Part shown: piece by piece, positions 1-9,082 of the stretch
Position numbering within the stretch: position 1 is the stretch's first letter
Layout of the letters: the number at the start of each line of letters is the position of its first letter
NCBI GenBank assembly: GCA_000969725.1
Contig: JXSR01S040834.1
From: Ophiothrix spiculata
Lineage: Eukaryota; Echinodermata; Ophiuroidea; Amphilepidida; Ophiotrichidae
Reading direction: 5' to 3' (one strand)
Length of the DNA stretch: 31,239 nt
Program-made: the position numbers and the translations under genes
The notes under the pieces: generated by a model
Database searches by the model: none
What the model was told of the DNA's origin: nothing
The model's input: only the letters and a program-made list of their open reading frames with translations

Positions 1-454
1 TTGCAAACATATACCGAATGGACTAGAGCTGCCCGTTTCAATTACAAATATCTTAACTGTACGCTATCGTACGCTAATCAGTTTGGTATGAAAATACTTG
101 TAAAACCACCCGCTTTTCATTTATTCTGATCACAAAGTGCCCTGGAGTGGACTTTTGTCATATCTTTGTTTTAAATCATGCTTCTTTGTGTTATAAACGG
201 ATTAAATATAACATGGTTGTTTTCAAAGTTAACCGCCGACACGCTATAACATAGAAAATTCAAGTAGGCTGTATTGATGGAACAAAAGAAACACCTATTA
301 TCCTTGAATAGCTTTTCTCGAACCGACTCCAGTCCATGATAACTTCTTGGTATATGTATGAAATATGCTTCATTTTAAATTTACCATGACTGTTTGTTTC
401 GTTTTAATTTCTAATGCACTAAATCTCACTTTTCATCCATCCATTTTGTTTCAG
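1..454. other. Upstream intron sequence
   Basis: No coding exon is seen here. The last 95 bases or so, ending in a T-rich tract and TTTCAG, are closely repeated in front of exon 2, so they belong to the duplicated exon unit. Exon 1 has a phase-1 acceptor, so at least one coding exon must lie further upstream. Confidence 0.7.
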
Positions 455-562
455 TCACCCCTTGCACAGTTAACCCATGTCAAAATAACGCAGCCTGTAT
501 AGTGGCAGGAAATACTTATCAATGTAACTGTCTTCCTGGATATTCCGGACAAAACTGTGAAA
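455..562 (+). CDS. Exon 1: EGF-like domain (triplicated type, copy 1)
   Basis: The exon has 35 full codons with cysteines at 3, 8, 14, 23, 25 and 34, so one complete EGF module. It opens TPCTVNPCQNN and closes GYSGQNCE. Acceptor TTTCAG and donor A|GTAAGA are both good. It differs from exon 2 at six bases, five of them silent. The one amino-acid change puts Ala at codon 12, where Gly is usual (QNNAAC versus QNNGAC). No calcium-binding or O-fucose consensus is present. C5 to C6 reads CLPGYSGQNC, which fits the EOGT O-GlcNAc-type pattern. Confidence 0.93.
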
Positions 563-875
563 GTAAGAATGCATGGTTTTTGTAGCAACTTGAATTAAAA
601 TGGTTTTTTTTAATTGGAGTAAGAAATATTAGTAATTATAGCATGCTCTGATCAAACATTTAAATTTTGATGATTTATTTTTGTATACAATTTGAATCAA
701 TTAATAGAAAATATTTTCCCTTTTCTGTACCCGAAGAGTTTTCATAAAAATTATTATTTATTCATTATTGGTATATCTATGTAACATGGTTCATTTGAAA
801 TTCACCATGAGTGTTTGTTTTGTTTTAATTCCTAATGCACTAAATCTCACTTTTCATCCATCCATTGTGTTCCAG
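563..875 (+). other. Intron 1
   Basis: This is 313 bases with no exon signal. Its 3' part repeats the sequence upstream of exon 1 (ACTAAATCTCAC, CATCCATCCATT), showing that the duplicated unit was intron plus exon. Confidence 0.8.
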
Positions 876-983
876 TCACCCCTTGCACAGTTAACCCATG
901 TCAAAATAATGGAGCCTGTATAGTGGCAGGGAATACATATCAGTGTAACTGTCTTCCTGGATATTCTGGACAAAACTGTGAAA
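876..983 (+). CDS. Exon 2: EGF-like domain (triplicated type, copy 2)
   Basis: There are 35 full codons with cysteines at 3, 8, 14, 23, 25 and 34. It is nearly identical to exon 1 (102 of 108 bases) and restores the usual Gly before C3 (QNNGAC). The acceptor is TTCCAG, slightly different from the TTTCAG of its neighbours, and the donor is A|GTAAGA. The short following intron (203 bases) leads straight into the third copy. Almost all differences from exon 1 are synonymous, which points to selection on the protein. Confidence 0.93.
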
Positions 984-1186
984 GTAAGAACACTTAGTTA
1001 TTGTTCTAACTAAAAATGTTTTATATGGTCTTAAGTCGAGTGAAGTATTTTCCCCCTTTCTTTACCCAGGATTGTGAATTGGATAGAAATTCATTTTTAG
1101 TAAATTTTTGTGGAATCTGTCTTGCAAAAATATTGCAAGTGGTCATTATAACCTACTAAATCTCATTTTCACCTACTCTGTTTCAG

Positions 1187-1294
1187 TCACCCCTTGCACA
1201 GTTAACCCATGTCAAAATAACGGAGCCTGCATATTGTTGGGAAATACTTATCAATGTAACTGTCGTCCTGGATATTCTGGACAAAATTGCCAAA
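1187..1294 (+). CDS. Exon 3: EGF-like domain (triplicated type, copy 3)
   Basis: This is the third copy of the module, again 35 codons with the same cysteine spacing. It is more diverged than copies 1 and 2: the loop between C3 and C4 reads ILLGNTYQ instead of IVAGNTYQ, and the tail reads CRPGYSGQNCQ. The acceptor TTTCAG and its preceding CTACTAAATCTCA are shared with exons 1 and 2, but less upstream intron is conserved. The donor is A|GTAAGA. An open frame runs through the exon into the intron on both sides, but the splice sites and module borders match the other copies. Confidence 0.92.
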
Positions 1295-1409
1295 GTAAGA
1301 ACATTTTTTGTTTAATATCCATTGAATGGGCTCACTTCAAAACTCATCGACAGAACCGCCTAGAAGCAGTGGTTGATGGTTGCCATTGTTCAGAATAATA
1401 GCAATCAAC

Positions 1410-1673
1410 CAGGGGCCGCTGTTACTAAAATGTAAATGCCATTTTTAACACTTTATAGTTCCATTGTATCATTGCTACTATGGAATAAGATTTCACTAAG
1501 ACGTAAGAACATTCTTAAGCAAACGATGCATCGTTAGGTACATACATGATACGTATAGAAAAATTCCAACCCTTGTAACGTTACAAAGAGCCATTAGGTG
1601 CTCTTTTGTTAAAGAAGGATTCCAGTCTAACAAAGTATTTACGATGCATTTTAATGTTAGTGAAATTGACCCC
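1410..1673. mobile_element. MITE family 2, copy 1 (CAGGGGCC termini)
   Basis: The left end CAGGGGCCGCTGTTACTAA and the right end GTTAGTGAAATTGACCCC are imperfect inverted repeats. They match the ends of elements at 5342-5517 and 15030-15442. The interior is short, non-coding and includes a small palindrome around AACGATGCATCGTT. This is the most diverged of the three copies. No clear target duplication is visible, so the transposase superfamily is not assigned. Confidence 0.6.
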
Positions 1674-1965
1674 AGAATGGTGGTCAACTGACGGTTGAGT
1701 TTCAAAGTTGCCCTTAATATTATTTGTAGATCTTGTTTTTGTATGTTTTGTTCAGAGTAGGTTATTTTGTACTTTGTGTGAAACTTAATTCTGATTGGAG
1801 GATAACACTATCAGATCTTCTTGGCTTTTGTCATTTTCTCAATCTAAGACTATTGCTTTTTTGATAAGGGATATGTGATAGCTGTATTAAATAGTCATAT
1901 GTGACAAAAATGATTCCTAAGTGTGTCAAAATAACATTGACAAAATATAAAATTAAAACACTTTT

Positions 1966-2025
1966 AAAAACCAAGGGAAATAATTGAAATATTAAAAAAT
2001 ATTTCAATTATTTCCCTTGGTTTTT
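1966..2025. repeat. Perfect 28-bp inverted repeat (hairpin)
   Basis: Arms 1966-1993 and 1998-2025 are exact reverse complements over 28 bases and are separated by a four-A loop. Each arm contains CCAAGGGAAATAATTG. It may be a recent short palindromic element or a replication-derived fold-back. In a plus-strand pre-mRNA it would form a stable stem-loop. Confidence 0.9.
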
Positions 2026-2301
2026 ATGGGCAGCCAAATCAATATCAAGGGTGTTTCCCTGTTTCTCAAAATTAAAGGTATCTGTTTTTGAATTGATTAT
2101 TATTAATTTTATTCTGTAAGTGGTATTGGACTAAATTTTGAAATAAATTGGTATTGTGACTACACTTGGCCAATGCGTAACCAGTTTCTATGGTGAAACA
2201 CACTTTATATTGTAATATCTTTGTACCCTAAAGTGTATCATGTGTATCTATTTCCAATCACCATCCCCTCACCCACCCATCCACCCTTTGTCTTTTCATA
2301 G

Positions 2302-2418
2302 TCACCCCATGTACAGCAATCCCTTGTCAAAATGGTGGTGTTTGTGATGTCAACGGTGATGATTTTACTTGTTCATGTGAGAATGGATTTAATGGGCGTA
2401 GGTGTGAAAATATTGACG
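2302..2418 (+). CDS. Exon 4: EGF-like domain
   Basis: There are 38 full codons with cysteines at 3, 8, 14, 23, 25 and 34. The C3-C4 loop is acidic (CDVNGDDFTC). Three codons follow C6 (ENID), so the linker to the next module is longer than in exons 1-3. Acceptor TTCATAG, donor G|GTGAGT. The junction with exon 5 makes Val, reading NIDV-NTC. The residue before C3 is Val, so the O-fucose consensus is absent. Confidence 0.92.
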
Positions 2419-2893
2419 GTGAGTGGTCTGTTACTATATTAATACAAATTTTTGAACACAATATTTTATTAAAGTATATAGATTTTGATTTTAAGTTAAC
2501 ACAATTCTAAAATGACATTATATAGTTCAGGTAAACAAGGATCCAGTTTAGGACTAAGTTAGGTAAAAGAAAATGAATTCAATCCTGTTTCATCAAGTGA
2601 TGAGAATAGATTACCAAAAATAGAAATGACCATATTATGTTATTGTTTTTTTTTTCAAGACTATTGTTCCTAAATTGTGATTTATTGTGATTTTGTTAAG
2701 GAGATTCTCACTAAGACAAATTAGATATCATTCACATACTTATGATCTGTATACCTGTACACTTTTCATTGTATCTTTATTTCACATTTATAATTCTTAA
2801 CCTATTTTATGCACATAATATTTTTCATTTCATATGTATACTTTCTTGCACTTTCTTCTGAACATTTGACCTTTGCACCATTGACCTCACCAG
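2419..2893 (+). other. Intron 4
   Basis: This 475-base intron is AT-rich with a T9 run near 2646-2655. I see no recognisable element in it. Confidence 0.75.
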
Positions 2894-3004
2894 TGAATAC
2901 TTGTGACCCCAATCCTTGCTTAAATGGTGGAACATGTCAAGAGCGTGGAGATAATTTTGTGTGTGCATGTCTCAGTGGCTACTCTGGTATCATCTGTCAG
3001 ACTT
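2894..3004 (+). CDS. Exon 5: EGF-like domain with O-fucose consensus
   Basis: There are 36 full codons with cysteines at 3, 8, 14, 23, 25 and 34. It opens [14 protein letters not shown], in which C2-LNGG-T-C3 is a textbook POFUT1 O-fucosylation consensus. C5 to C6 is CLSGYSGIIC. Acceptor CCTCACCAG, donor T|GTAAGT. The upstream intron is also open in this frame, but the AG acceptor and phase fix the start. Confidence 0.92.
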
Positions 3005-4208
3005 GTAAGTGTTGTATTTTATGAAAAATAAAATAAATTTGAAGGTTTGAGGGAATAGTTAAACCATTCTTATTTTCAGATTGGATGTGACGTGTCATCA
3101 CTAAATCTGCAAGACCTTAAACACTAACTTGGAAGAGTCAAAATACTCTGAATATAATGTACATGGGGTTGTTGAGAGCACCAAAGCTCTGTAGTCCATG
3201 CAGTATGTCTCTTAAAGTCTATCCTAAAATTCTAACATATTATCTTACTTACGTATACAATTATGTTAGATTAACAAAATACGGTATCCACTCGTCCAAT
3301 TCAACGATTTGCATCTGACAAATTCTTGAAATGTATAAATTCCCTCACTTCCAAAAGTTTGGGGAATCATATTCTATAACAAACATATTATCCAAGTGTG
3401 TTAACAAGTTTCGCCACACTGGTATGAAAGAACTCAACAATAATGGTAACATCTATTCTGAAAATCAGTAGTTGAATTGGACAAGTAGATACGGTAATTT
3501 ATTACCATCATTGAATTTCTTTCCTATAATAGACCGCCTTTGTATGTTCCATAATGCATCTTGAAAGTACTGTTAATCCGGGGTTTCAGATGACGTCATG
3601 CGCACAACTAGCAATACGGTTGTTCATGCAGAAACTCCCGTATTTACGGTACTTTGAAGATGCATTATGTGTATTAGGCCTAATGTGTATTGTACATTTT
3701 TATGAAGACATCAGTTTACAAAAACACCAAAAATGTGAGATTTGCATGGTAAGCGCTTAAAAAAGAGGAGTAAATTAGACTGGTGTCGCATGCATTATGG
3801 CCTTTGCATTTGGCTGTTGTAATGCTATTTTATTTCATATTACAGTAAAGTTATGGTTTTTGCCACAACTACCGTCCTCTCTTTGAAACACTCATATTGA
3901 TAATAATCAGTCCTTTAAAACTCACATTAATAATAATGCTCTATTATAATATGAAAAAGCATCATCACTAATTCTGTTTTACACATTTATTGGTACACAT
4001 TTAACCTGCATTCACCTTTATTTATTTAATATATGTTTTTGCCAGTCCACATCAAAACTGTAATTTTCTTTGTCATATTTACTAGTATATGTAAACACCT
4101 TGTCTTGAATTATTTAGTTGATCATGTTTATAAACCAACGTCTAGTTTTCTCATTTTTGTTTGTCATCATAATGTGTACATGTTAATACTTTGTCTTCCT
4201 TTCTTTAG
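3005..4208 (+). other. Intron 5
   Basis: This 1,204-base intron contains a TIR element at 3277-3500. A short open frame around 3554-3760 has no EGF cysteines and no splice context. The remainder shows only AT-rich sequence and a short duplicated CTCATATTGATAATAATCA-like pair near 3890-3940. Confidence 0.75.
3277..3500. mobile_element. TIR element (MITE), about 224 bp
   Basis: The left end near 3277-3308 contains GTATCCACTCGTCCAATTC. The right end near 3468-3500 reads, on the other strand, GTATCTACTTGTCCAATTC. These inverted ends match over roughly 30 bases with a few mismatches. The interior is non-coding. The size and ends fit a non-autonomous DNA transposon. I see no second copy in the window. 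Confidence 0.65.
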
Positions 4209-4322
4209 TTGACCCATGTTTTGGTAATCCATGTCAGAACTCTGGAACCTGTCGACAAGTTGGACCTAATGATTATGAATGCGACTGTACCCCTGAATTT
4301 ACTGGAATTAACTGCCAGACAC
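4209..4322 (+). CDS. Exon 6: EGF-like domain, QNSG subtype
   Basis: There are 37 full codons with cysteines at 3, 8, 14, 24, 26 and 35. The sequence NPCQNSGTC carries the O-fucose consensus. After C5 it reads TPEFTGINC, with the acidic Glu shared with related modules. Acceptor CTTTCTTTAG, donor C|GTAGGT. It is the first of the modules with QNSG between C2 and C3 (exons 6, 8, 9, 11, and LNSG in 13). Confidence 0.92.
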
Positions 4323-5007
4323 GTAGGTTATTGGATAAATATTAATTGATATATCACTTAGGTTGATTATATTATTGAGACAATACCATGAATGTAGATG
4401 GGCAAAGACTAGACCAGTTAAATATGAATGTTTTAGCAAACACACATGGAAAATCACCATCGATTTGATTGGTTGATTCTGAATATTATTACAAAAAAAG
4501 GATCCTTGGTTCAAATGTTTGCCTGCAATATTTATCTTTTATCTTTTGTTATCAAGTAGCCATTCCATTATGCTCATAGATTGAAGCTACTGAAATTCTT
4601 AAAATTCTGTCAGTTCTGTACTTCTGTTCGCTAAAGCCGGGGGTATTTTTTATGAGAGTCCACTCGGGGAAAAAACCCTCTCATTGGAAGCAAAGCTATT
4701 TCAGATTCTCGTAAACTAAATTTAACTGTAAAATGTTATGCACAAATTGAAATTATAGAGGATCCAGAGTCTTGTTCAATTTCAAATATTTTTTAATGTT
4801 TTGACAAAACTCTCTTTCCATAATTTCTTAATATCTGTATGTTTCCCATTCAATCTTCTGTTCTGAATCATTTTAATGCCCAAGACACATCTTAACCTTT
4901 CACTTATTAATTGTATTTATGTATCTTAATTCTACCTTAAGATTAGAACCATATATTCTATCTTTCATTTTCCTGTTTCACCATTACTGTACGTTTTCGT
5001 TACTCAG
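4323..5007 (+). other. Intron 6
   Basis: This is 685 bases and I recognise no element. It ends in a T/C-rich stretch and TACTCAG. Confidence 0.75.
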
Positions 5008-5121
5008 CTAACCCATGTGCACTCAATCCCTGTTTAAATGGTGGCGTATGTGAAAGGTCCGACAACAACGGTTATCAATGTATCTGCCCGCCTCCGTATG
5101 ATGGACCAACTTGTGATATAT
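5008..5121 (+). CDS. Exon 7: EGF-like domain, LNGG subtype
   Basis: There are 37 full codons with cysteines at 3, 8, 14, 24, 26 and 35. The core is [20 protein letters not shown], followed by [15 protein letters not shown]. Asp-Gly replaces the usual Thr/Ser-Gly before C6. Val before C3 means no O-fucose site. Acceptor TACTCAG, donor T|GTGAGT. It is most like exons 10 and 12 (LNGGVC plus NNGYQC). Confidence 0.92.
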
Positions 5122-5605
5122 GTGAGTTTGACATTGTGATACCTTAAAACTATATTTCTTACAAATGTTTGTCATAAAGGAATCAAGACAAGAGTATTTG
5201 GAATAATTTCACCTAATGTTTGGAAGCCACTATAATATGAAAGAATATGATATTGAACAGGTCTTGAATTTTTATTCCCCAATTTTAGGAGAAATTAACT
5301 CAAAACATACAATTTGAAACCTTTTGCTCATTTTGTACTAGCAGGGGCCGATTTCACTAACATTAAGCAATGGTTGCTAACCATGTTTCGATCTCTAGCT
5401 CAAAAAATAATCGCTAAATAGCAAGCATTTTTAACAATTATTTAGCGATCTTTTTTGAGTTAGCGATCATAACAAGGGTTAGCGATCATCACTAAATGTT
5501 AAGTGAAATAGCCCCTGGTTTCAATAAATTCAAAGTTAGAAGTCATCCATTACCATCCACTTTCTATGTTTTTCTGTTCGTTTTCTCCTGTGATATCAAC
5601 AACAG
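5122..5605 (+). other. Intron 7
   Basis: This 484-base intron is largely occupied by the fold-back MITE at 5342-5517. The rest is unremarkable. Confidence 0.8.
5342..5517. mobile_element. MITE family 2, copy 2 (fold-back)
   Basis: The terminal inverted repeats are CAGGGGCCGATTTCACTAAC at the left and AAGTGAAATAGCCCCTG at the right. Nearly the whole 176 bases can fold on itself: the interior AGCTCAAAAAATAATCGCTAAAT is complementary to ATTTAGCGATC plus TTTTTTGAGTT. The motif AGCGATC recurs. It shares its ends with the copies at 1410-1673 and 15030-15442. It has no coding capacity. Confidence 0.75.
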
Positions 5606-5716
5606 TCAACCCATGTGTGTCTAACCCATGTCAAAATTCTGGAGTATGTGTGATAGATGGCAATGGATACCGCTGTACCTGTACACCTCAGTATATTGGC
5701 CTCAACTGCCAGATAC
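5606..5716 (+). CDS. Exon 8: EGF-like domain, QNSG subtype with O-glucose consensus
   Basis: There are 36 full codons with cysteines at 3, 8, 14, 23, 25 and 34. C1-C2 reads CVSNPC, matching the C-x-S-x-P-C O-glucose (POGLUT) consensus. C2-C3 is CQNSGVC, lacking Ser/Thr for O-fucose. The tail CTPQYIGLNC has Ile-Gly where Thr/Ser-Gly is usual. Acceptor AACAACAG, donor C|GTATGT. Confidence 0.92.
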
Positions 5717-6554
5717 GTATGTAACTAATCATTTTCTTTCTTTATTTATAAGAATCCTTTTATTTATGTCTCTAACACTGAATTAATCACCACCATGTGA
5801 TTAAGAAGGAATACATACTAACACATTTATATTAAGTGAAACCTCATTTAACAAATTTATATTTAACTCAACTTTGGAGAACAGAATTCCTCAGGTTTTT
5901 TTTAACTTACCTATTGCACTGTTTTAATCCCTGGTTTTAATTGTACTCAAAAGTTCTGATATAGCACACATCATACTTTGATTCCAAACCTGACTATACG
6001 GCGACAGTAATGTATCAGAATTTAGCACTATAGTAACAATAACATCATAGAATCTCACCAGAAAATTAATAAGATTGCCTTAGTCCAAATTCATCATAAA
6101 CCCATGTTAGATTTATCATGCCAGAGCAGCAGTTGCCCCATGGCTGATTGCTGCAGTGAACATGAGATTGGGATGCGAGACATCACAGGTTCAATTTGTC
6201 CAGGAGACTGAATAAAGGAGGCTTTAAATAAAAAAGTTTGAAAAAGTGCAAGGGTAAAATTGTATGATTCATTATTTATTTGTCAGGGGACAAATTTTCA
6301 CATTTTCCCAGGTAAGTTAAAATGACAAGGCATAAGCAAAATAGGAATGTGCTTGCTATATCAGAATTGATTGATAATATGAATAATAAAACACAGAACT
6401 GCACTTAATCCTTAATTAATGACCAATCTAATATATCACCTTCCCATGCATGGTTCTTTCCACTTTTAATACATTAAGTATAATCGTTAATTTTTCAAAC
6501 CAACACTAGGCACTAACTTATCCAAATATATGTTTACCTCACCTTCATCCCTAG
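5717..6554 (+). other. Intron 8
   Basis: This is 838 bases with no recognisable exon or element. The final stretch TATGTTTACCTCACCTTCATCC resembles the intron end before exon 11, because exons 9-10 and 11-12 are duplicates. Confidence 0.75.
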
Positions 6555-6677
6555 CTAATAACCCATGTTCACCCAATCCATGTCAAAATTCTGGAACTTG
6601 CCAGGCCATTGGGACATCACAGTTTGAGTGTATTTGTGAACCAAGATTTACTGGACCATTTTGCGAGATGGAGACAA
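6555..6677 (+). CDS. Exon 9: EGF-like domain, first half of duplicated pair
   Basis: There are 40 full codons with cysteines at 4, 9, 15, 25, 27 and 36. NPCQNSGTC carries the O-fucose consensus. The module is recognisable by [14 protein letters not shown] and the closing PFCEMET. It matches exon 11 at 110 of 123 bases. Acceptor CCCTAG, donor A|GTATGA. Unlike most modules it has a short linker after C6 (EMET). Confidence 0.93.
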
Positions 6678-6853
6678 GTATGACAAATTTTATCATTTTT
6701 GATTGAAATACATTACATTGAAATAGCAAACTTTTTATCTAACATACCTAAAAATGATTCAAAATATTTAAATAAACATCAAATTTGTAATGAAGTCATT
6801 TTTGCACTATGTTTGTTTATCTTTGTCTGTCATATCTTCCCTGTGTTGTCTAG

Positions 6854-6967
6854 TTGACCCATGTTCACCCAGTCCTTGTTTGAATGGTGGTGTTTGTCAA
6901 CGTGTAGCCAATGACGGCTACCAGTGCATGTGTCCTGCGGAATATACGGGAACTAATTGTCAAACTT
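6854..6967 (+). CDS. Exon 10: EGF-like domain, second half of duplicated pair
   Basis: There are 37 full codons with cysteines at 3, 8, 14, 24, 26 and 35. C1-C2 is CSPSPC, which misses the O-glucose consensus because Pro sits at the Ser position. Its twin exon 12 has CSSSPC, which fits. It matches exon 12 at 104 of 114 bases. Acceptor TTGTCTAG, donor T|GTGAGT. The intron before it is only 176 bases, versus 731 before exon 12. Confidence 0.93.
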
Positions 6968-7604
6968 GTGAGTCTCTAACATCATATAAATTCACTACCA
7001 TGTTATTAAATTAATTTTACGGACTGACAAAAAAGTGAGGGCCATTTTTTACAATTCTAAATATTCAACTTTACTCAGGAAAACAGAAAAACTTCATTTT
7101 ATATTTTATTTTGGTTAGATTTATGTGTTACCAATCCAGTGAAAGCTTAATTTTACATTCCAATGTTAATGTTTCAATCATATGTGAATAGTGAAATCAA
7201 CATCTGCCTTTGGTCCTCACTAGAATTTATGATACTTTATAGAATCTTTTTTTTTTTTTAAATAATTTTTTCCTGACAAAAGCTTGACAGTTCAAATCTT
7301 GTCCGACAGCGAACCCATTAAAATTAAAATCTACCAGTTGTTATGAATTCCTGTCGTAAAAGCCTTTCTCAAAATTTATTTAAACAATTGCATAGTAGTA
7401 TTTGTCCTGAAGAAGTCAGAGCTACTCCTGACGAAAGCTTGACAGTTCAAAACTTGTCCGACGGCGAACCCGTTAAAATCTACCAATTTTTATAGAATCT
7501 TCCACTTACTTCAATATTTGTCTCCCCTAAATACACTAAGTAACTTAAATAATTGTAGTATTCCGACTTATCCATTGCTATGTTTACCTTATTGTCAATC
7601 CCAG
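6968..7604 (+). other. Intron 10
   Basis: This 637-base intron contains an insertion bounded by 13-bp direct repeats (7236-7501). The rest is AT-rich without recognisable features. Confidence 0.75.
7236..7501 (-). mobile_element. Short retro-type insertion with 13-bp target duplication and internal direct repeats
   Basis: TTTATAGAATCTT occurs at 7236-7248 and again at 7489-7501, as expected of a target-site duplication. Just inside the left copy is a long T run, which is a poly(A) tail read on the minus strand. Inside are two direct repeats (7272-7336 and 7427-7485) sharing GCTTGACAGTTCAAA and CTTGTCCGAC. This fits target-primed retrotransposition of a short non-autonomous or 5'-truncated element. 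The element family is not identified. Confidence 0.65.
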
Positions 7605-7727
7605 CTAATGACCCATGTTTACCCAACCCATGTCAAAATTCTGGAACCTGTCAGACTATTGGGACATCACAGTTTCAGTGTATTTGTGAACCAAGATTCT
7701 CCGGACCATTTTGTGAGATAGAGACAA
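7605..7727 (+). CDS. Exon 11: EGF-like domain, duplicate of exon 9
   Basis: There are 40 full codons with the same cysteine positions as exon 9 (4, 9, 15, 25, 27, 36) and CQNSGTC with the O-fucose consensus. Replacements relative to exon 9 include N2D, S5L, A17T, E24Q, T32S and M38I, all outside the cysteines. Acceptor ATCCCAG, donor A|GTATGT. The upstream intron end also resembles that of exon 9. Confidence 0.93.
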
Positions 7728-8458
7728 GTATGTCTACAAATACTAAAGTAAACTTTCTAAATGATACACTAAAAATGTTAAAATAATTCAAAAATTTGAT
7801 TAGTTAAGCTTTGGCCATAATTACCCTTGCAACAGTGTTTTGACAAATGACATACTGAAAATATTTTAATGGTGCACTGGACAAAATTTCAAAATTTTAT
7901 CTGCAAGTAATCGACACTCGTGCGTAATCGATAATTAATAATGATTGAAAATTTAGTTATTTTGATCAATAGGGATTTCCGTCAACATGAGTAAAACAAT
8001 TTACTTATTTGGTTTTGATAAGATGAACTTTCAATTTTTATAGGGATTGAATTTGACAAAATTGTGTATGGTTCCATTATTATTGCTAACTCTTCATATG
8101 TAAAAATCCCAAAATGTTTGAAAAAATTGGGGATGATGTTGAACTTGTCCAATGCCCTTTAACCATTTACACATATTTGTAAAAAAAAAAAACTGTCAAA
8201 TAATCATGATGTCATTTTGTCATGCAAGAAAGTTATATCTGCAATGGCTGCCATATTTTATATTTAATTAATGGCAGCTATAATTGCAGATAGGACTTTC
8301 TTGCACTCACATGACAATTTGTAGCCTGTTGTAAGAGTAATTGTGACCGGGCATAAGTTACAACTACCAAACTCTGTGTTTATATTTAGTACTTTACTGT
8401 TTTCCACATACCGTTGTTTATCTTTGTCTGTCAAATCTTCCCTTTGTTTGTTGTCTAG
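7728..8458 (+). other. Intron 11
   Basis: This 731-base intron contains a short copy of MITE family 1 at 8218-8316. It ends TTGTCTAG, as does the intron before exon 10, and shares CTTTGTCTGTC with it. Confidence 0.8.
8218..8316. mobile_element. MITE family 1, short copy A
   Basis: Left arm 8218-8254 (TGTCATGCAAGAAAGTTATA then CTGCAATGGCTGCCAT) faces right arm 8271-8316 (ATGGCAGCTATAATTGCAGA then ACTTTCTTGCACTCACATGACA). The arms are near-complementary with only about 16 bases between them. Related ends occur at 16503-16828, 21966-22145 and 25118-25840. It is a non-coding, probably internally deleted DNA element. Confidence 0.7.
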
Positions 8459-8572
8459 TTGATCCATGTTCATCCAGTCCTTGTTTGAATGGTGGTGTTT
8501 GTCAACGTGTAGCCAACAACGGCTACCAGTGCACATGTCCTGATGAGTATACGGGAACTAACTGTCAAACTT
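8459..8572 (+). CDS. Exon 12: EGF-like domain, duplicate of exon 10
   Basis: There are 37 full codons with cysteines at 3, 8, 14, 24, 26 and 35. The Pro-to-Ser change relative to exon 10 gives CSSSPC, creating an O-glucose consensus. Other changes are D20N, M25T and A28D. Acceptor TTGTCTAG, donor T|GTGAGT. About ten bases after the donor (CTAACATCA) are also shared with the exon 10 copy. Confidence 0.93.
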
Positions 8573-8968
8573 GTGAGTCTCTAACATCACATTATACCTT
8601 TCCTTTATTAGCAAATATCATACACAGATATATGACATATTATTAATATCATGTATGTGGTACAATAATTTTGATCAAGCACATTAATTGAAAAAATCAG
8701 TCGTTACTGACATCAGTTAACAAAGAAATTGATACTTCTTATATGCACTCCAATATCTACTGTAATATATTTTTCTAACCATAATGTTTAAATTTCTGCT
8801 TGCCAGTGGCCTTATGAAAATTAAATGTATAATAAATGCACAAGTGGGTAGGACTCTGGAAGTGTATATCTTGTGGGAAACAAATAGAATACAACCTACT
8901 CTACAAGTTTGATCAAGGAGTCCATATATTATTTGGTTGAAGTTCAACTGTGTGTTTCTATTTCACAG
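8573..8968 (+). other. Intron 12
   Basis: This is 396 bases, AT-rich, with no recognised element or extra exon. Confidence 0.75.
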
Positions 8969-9082
8969 CCAATCCTTGCCTTCCTAATCCATGTCTAAAC
9001 TCTGGCATCTGTCAACCAATAGGAACATTGCAATTTCAGTGTTCTTGTGCACCGGGATTTTCTGGCCCTTTTTGTGAGACAA
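8969..9082 (+). CDS. Exon 13: EGF-like domain, related to exons 9 and 11
   Basis: There are 37 full codons with cysteines at 3, 8, 14, 24, 26 and 35. NPCLPNPCLNSGIC is followed by an IGTLQFQC segment and GPFCET, which ties it to the exon 9/11 type. It lacks the three-codon EIE/EME linker and the O-fucose Thr. Acceptor TTTCACAG, donor A|GTATGT. It probably began as another copy of the exon 9 module and has diverged longer. Confidence 0.92.

Larger units (their letters stand above)
1295..2301 (+). other. Intron 3
   Basis: This 1,007-base intron holds a TIR element at 1410-1673 and a perfect hairpin at 1966-2025, listed separately. I see no EGF-type exon in the rest. It ends with a C/T-rich tract and ATAG before exon 4. 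Confidence 0.8.

Noticed and set aside
7401-7445. Possible hammerhead ribozyme: CTGAAGA, a GTCAG/CTGAC stem and GAAA occur in order
   Set aside because: An extra A separates CTGAAGA from the stem, and I could not find a convincing stem III or stem I partner, so the core does not close. The words may be chance or the relic of a retroelement.
8264-8536. Minus-strand open frame of 90 codons
   Set aside because: It runs across a MITE arm and antisense to exon 12, lacks any protein signature and is explained by the plus-strand exon.
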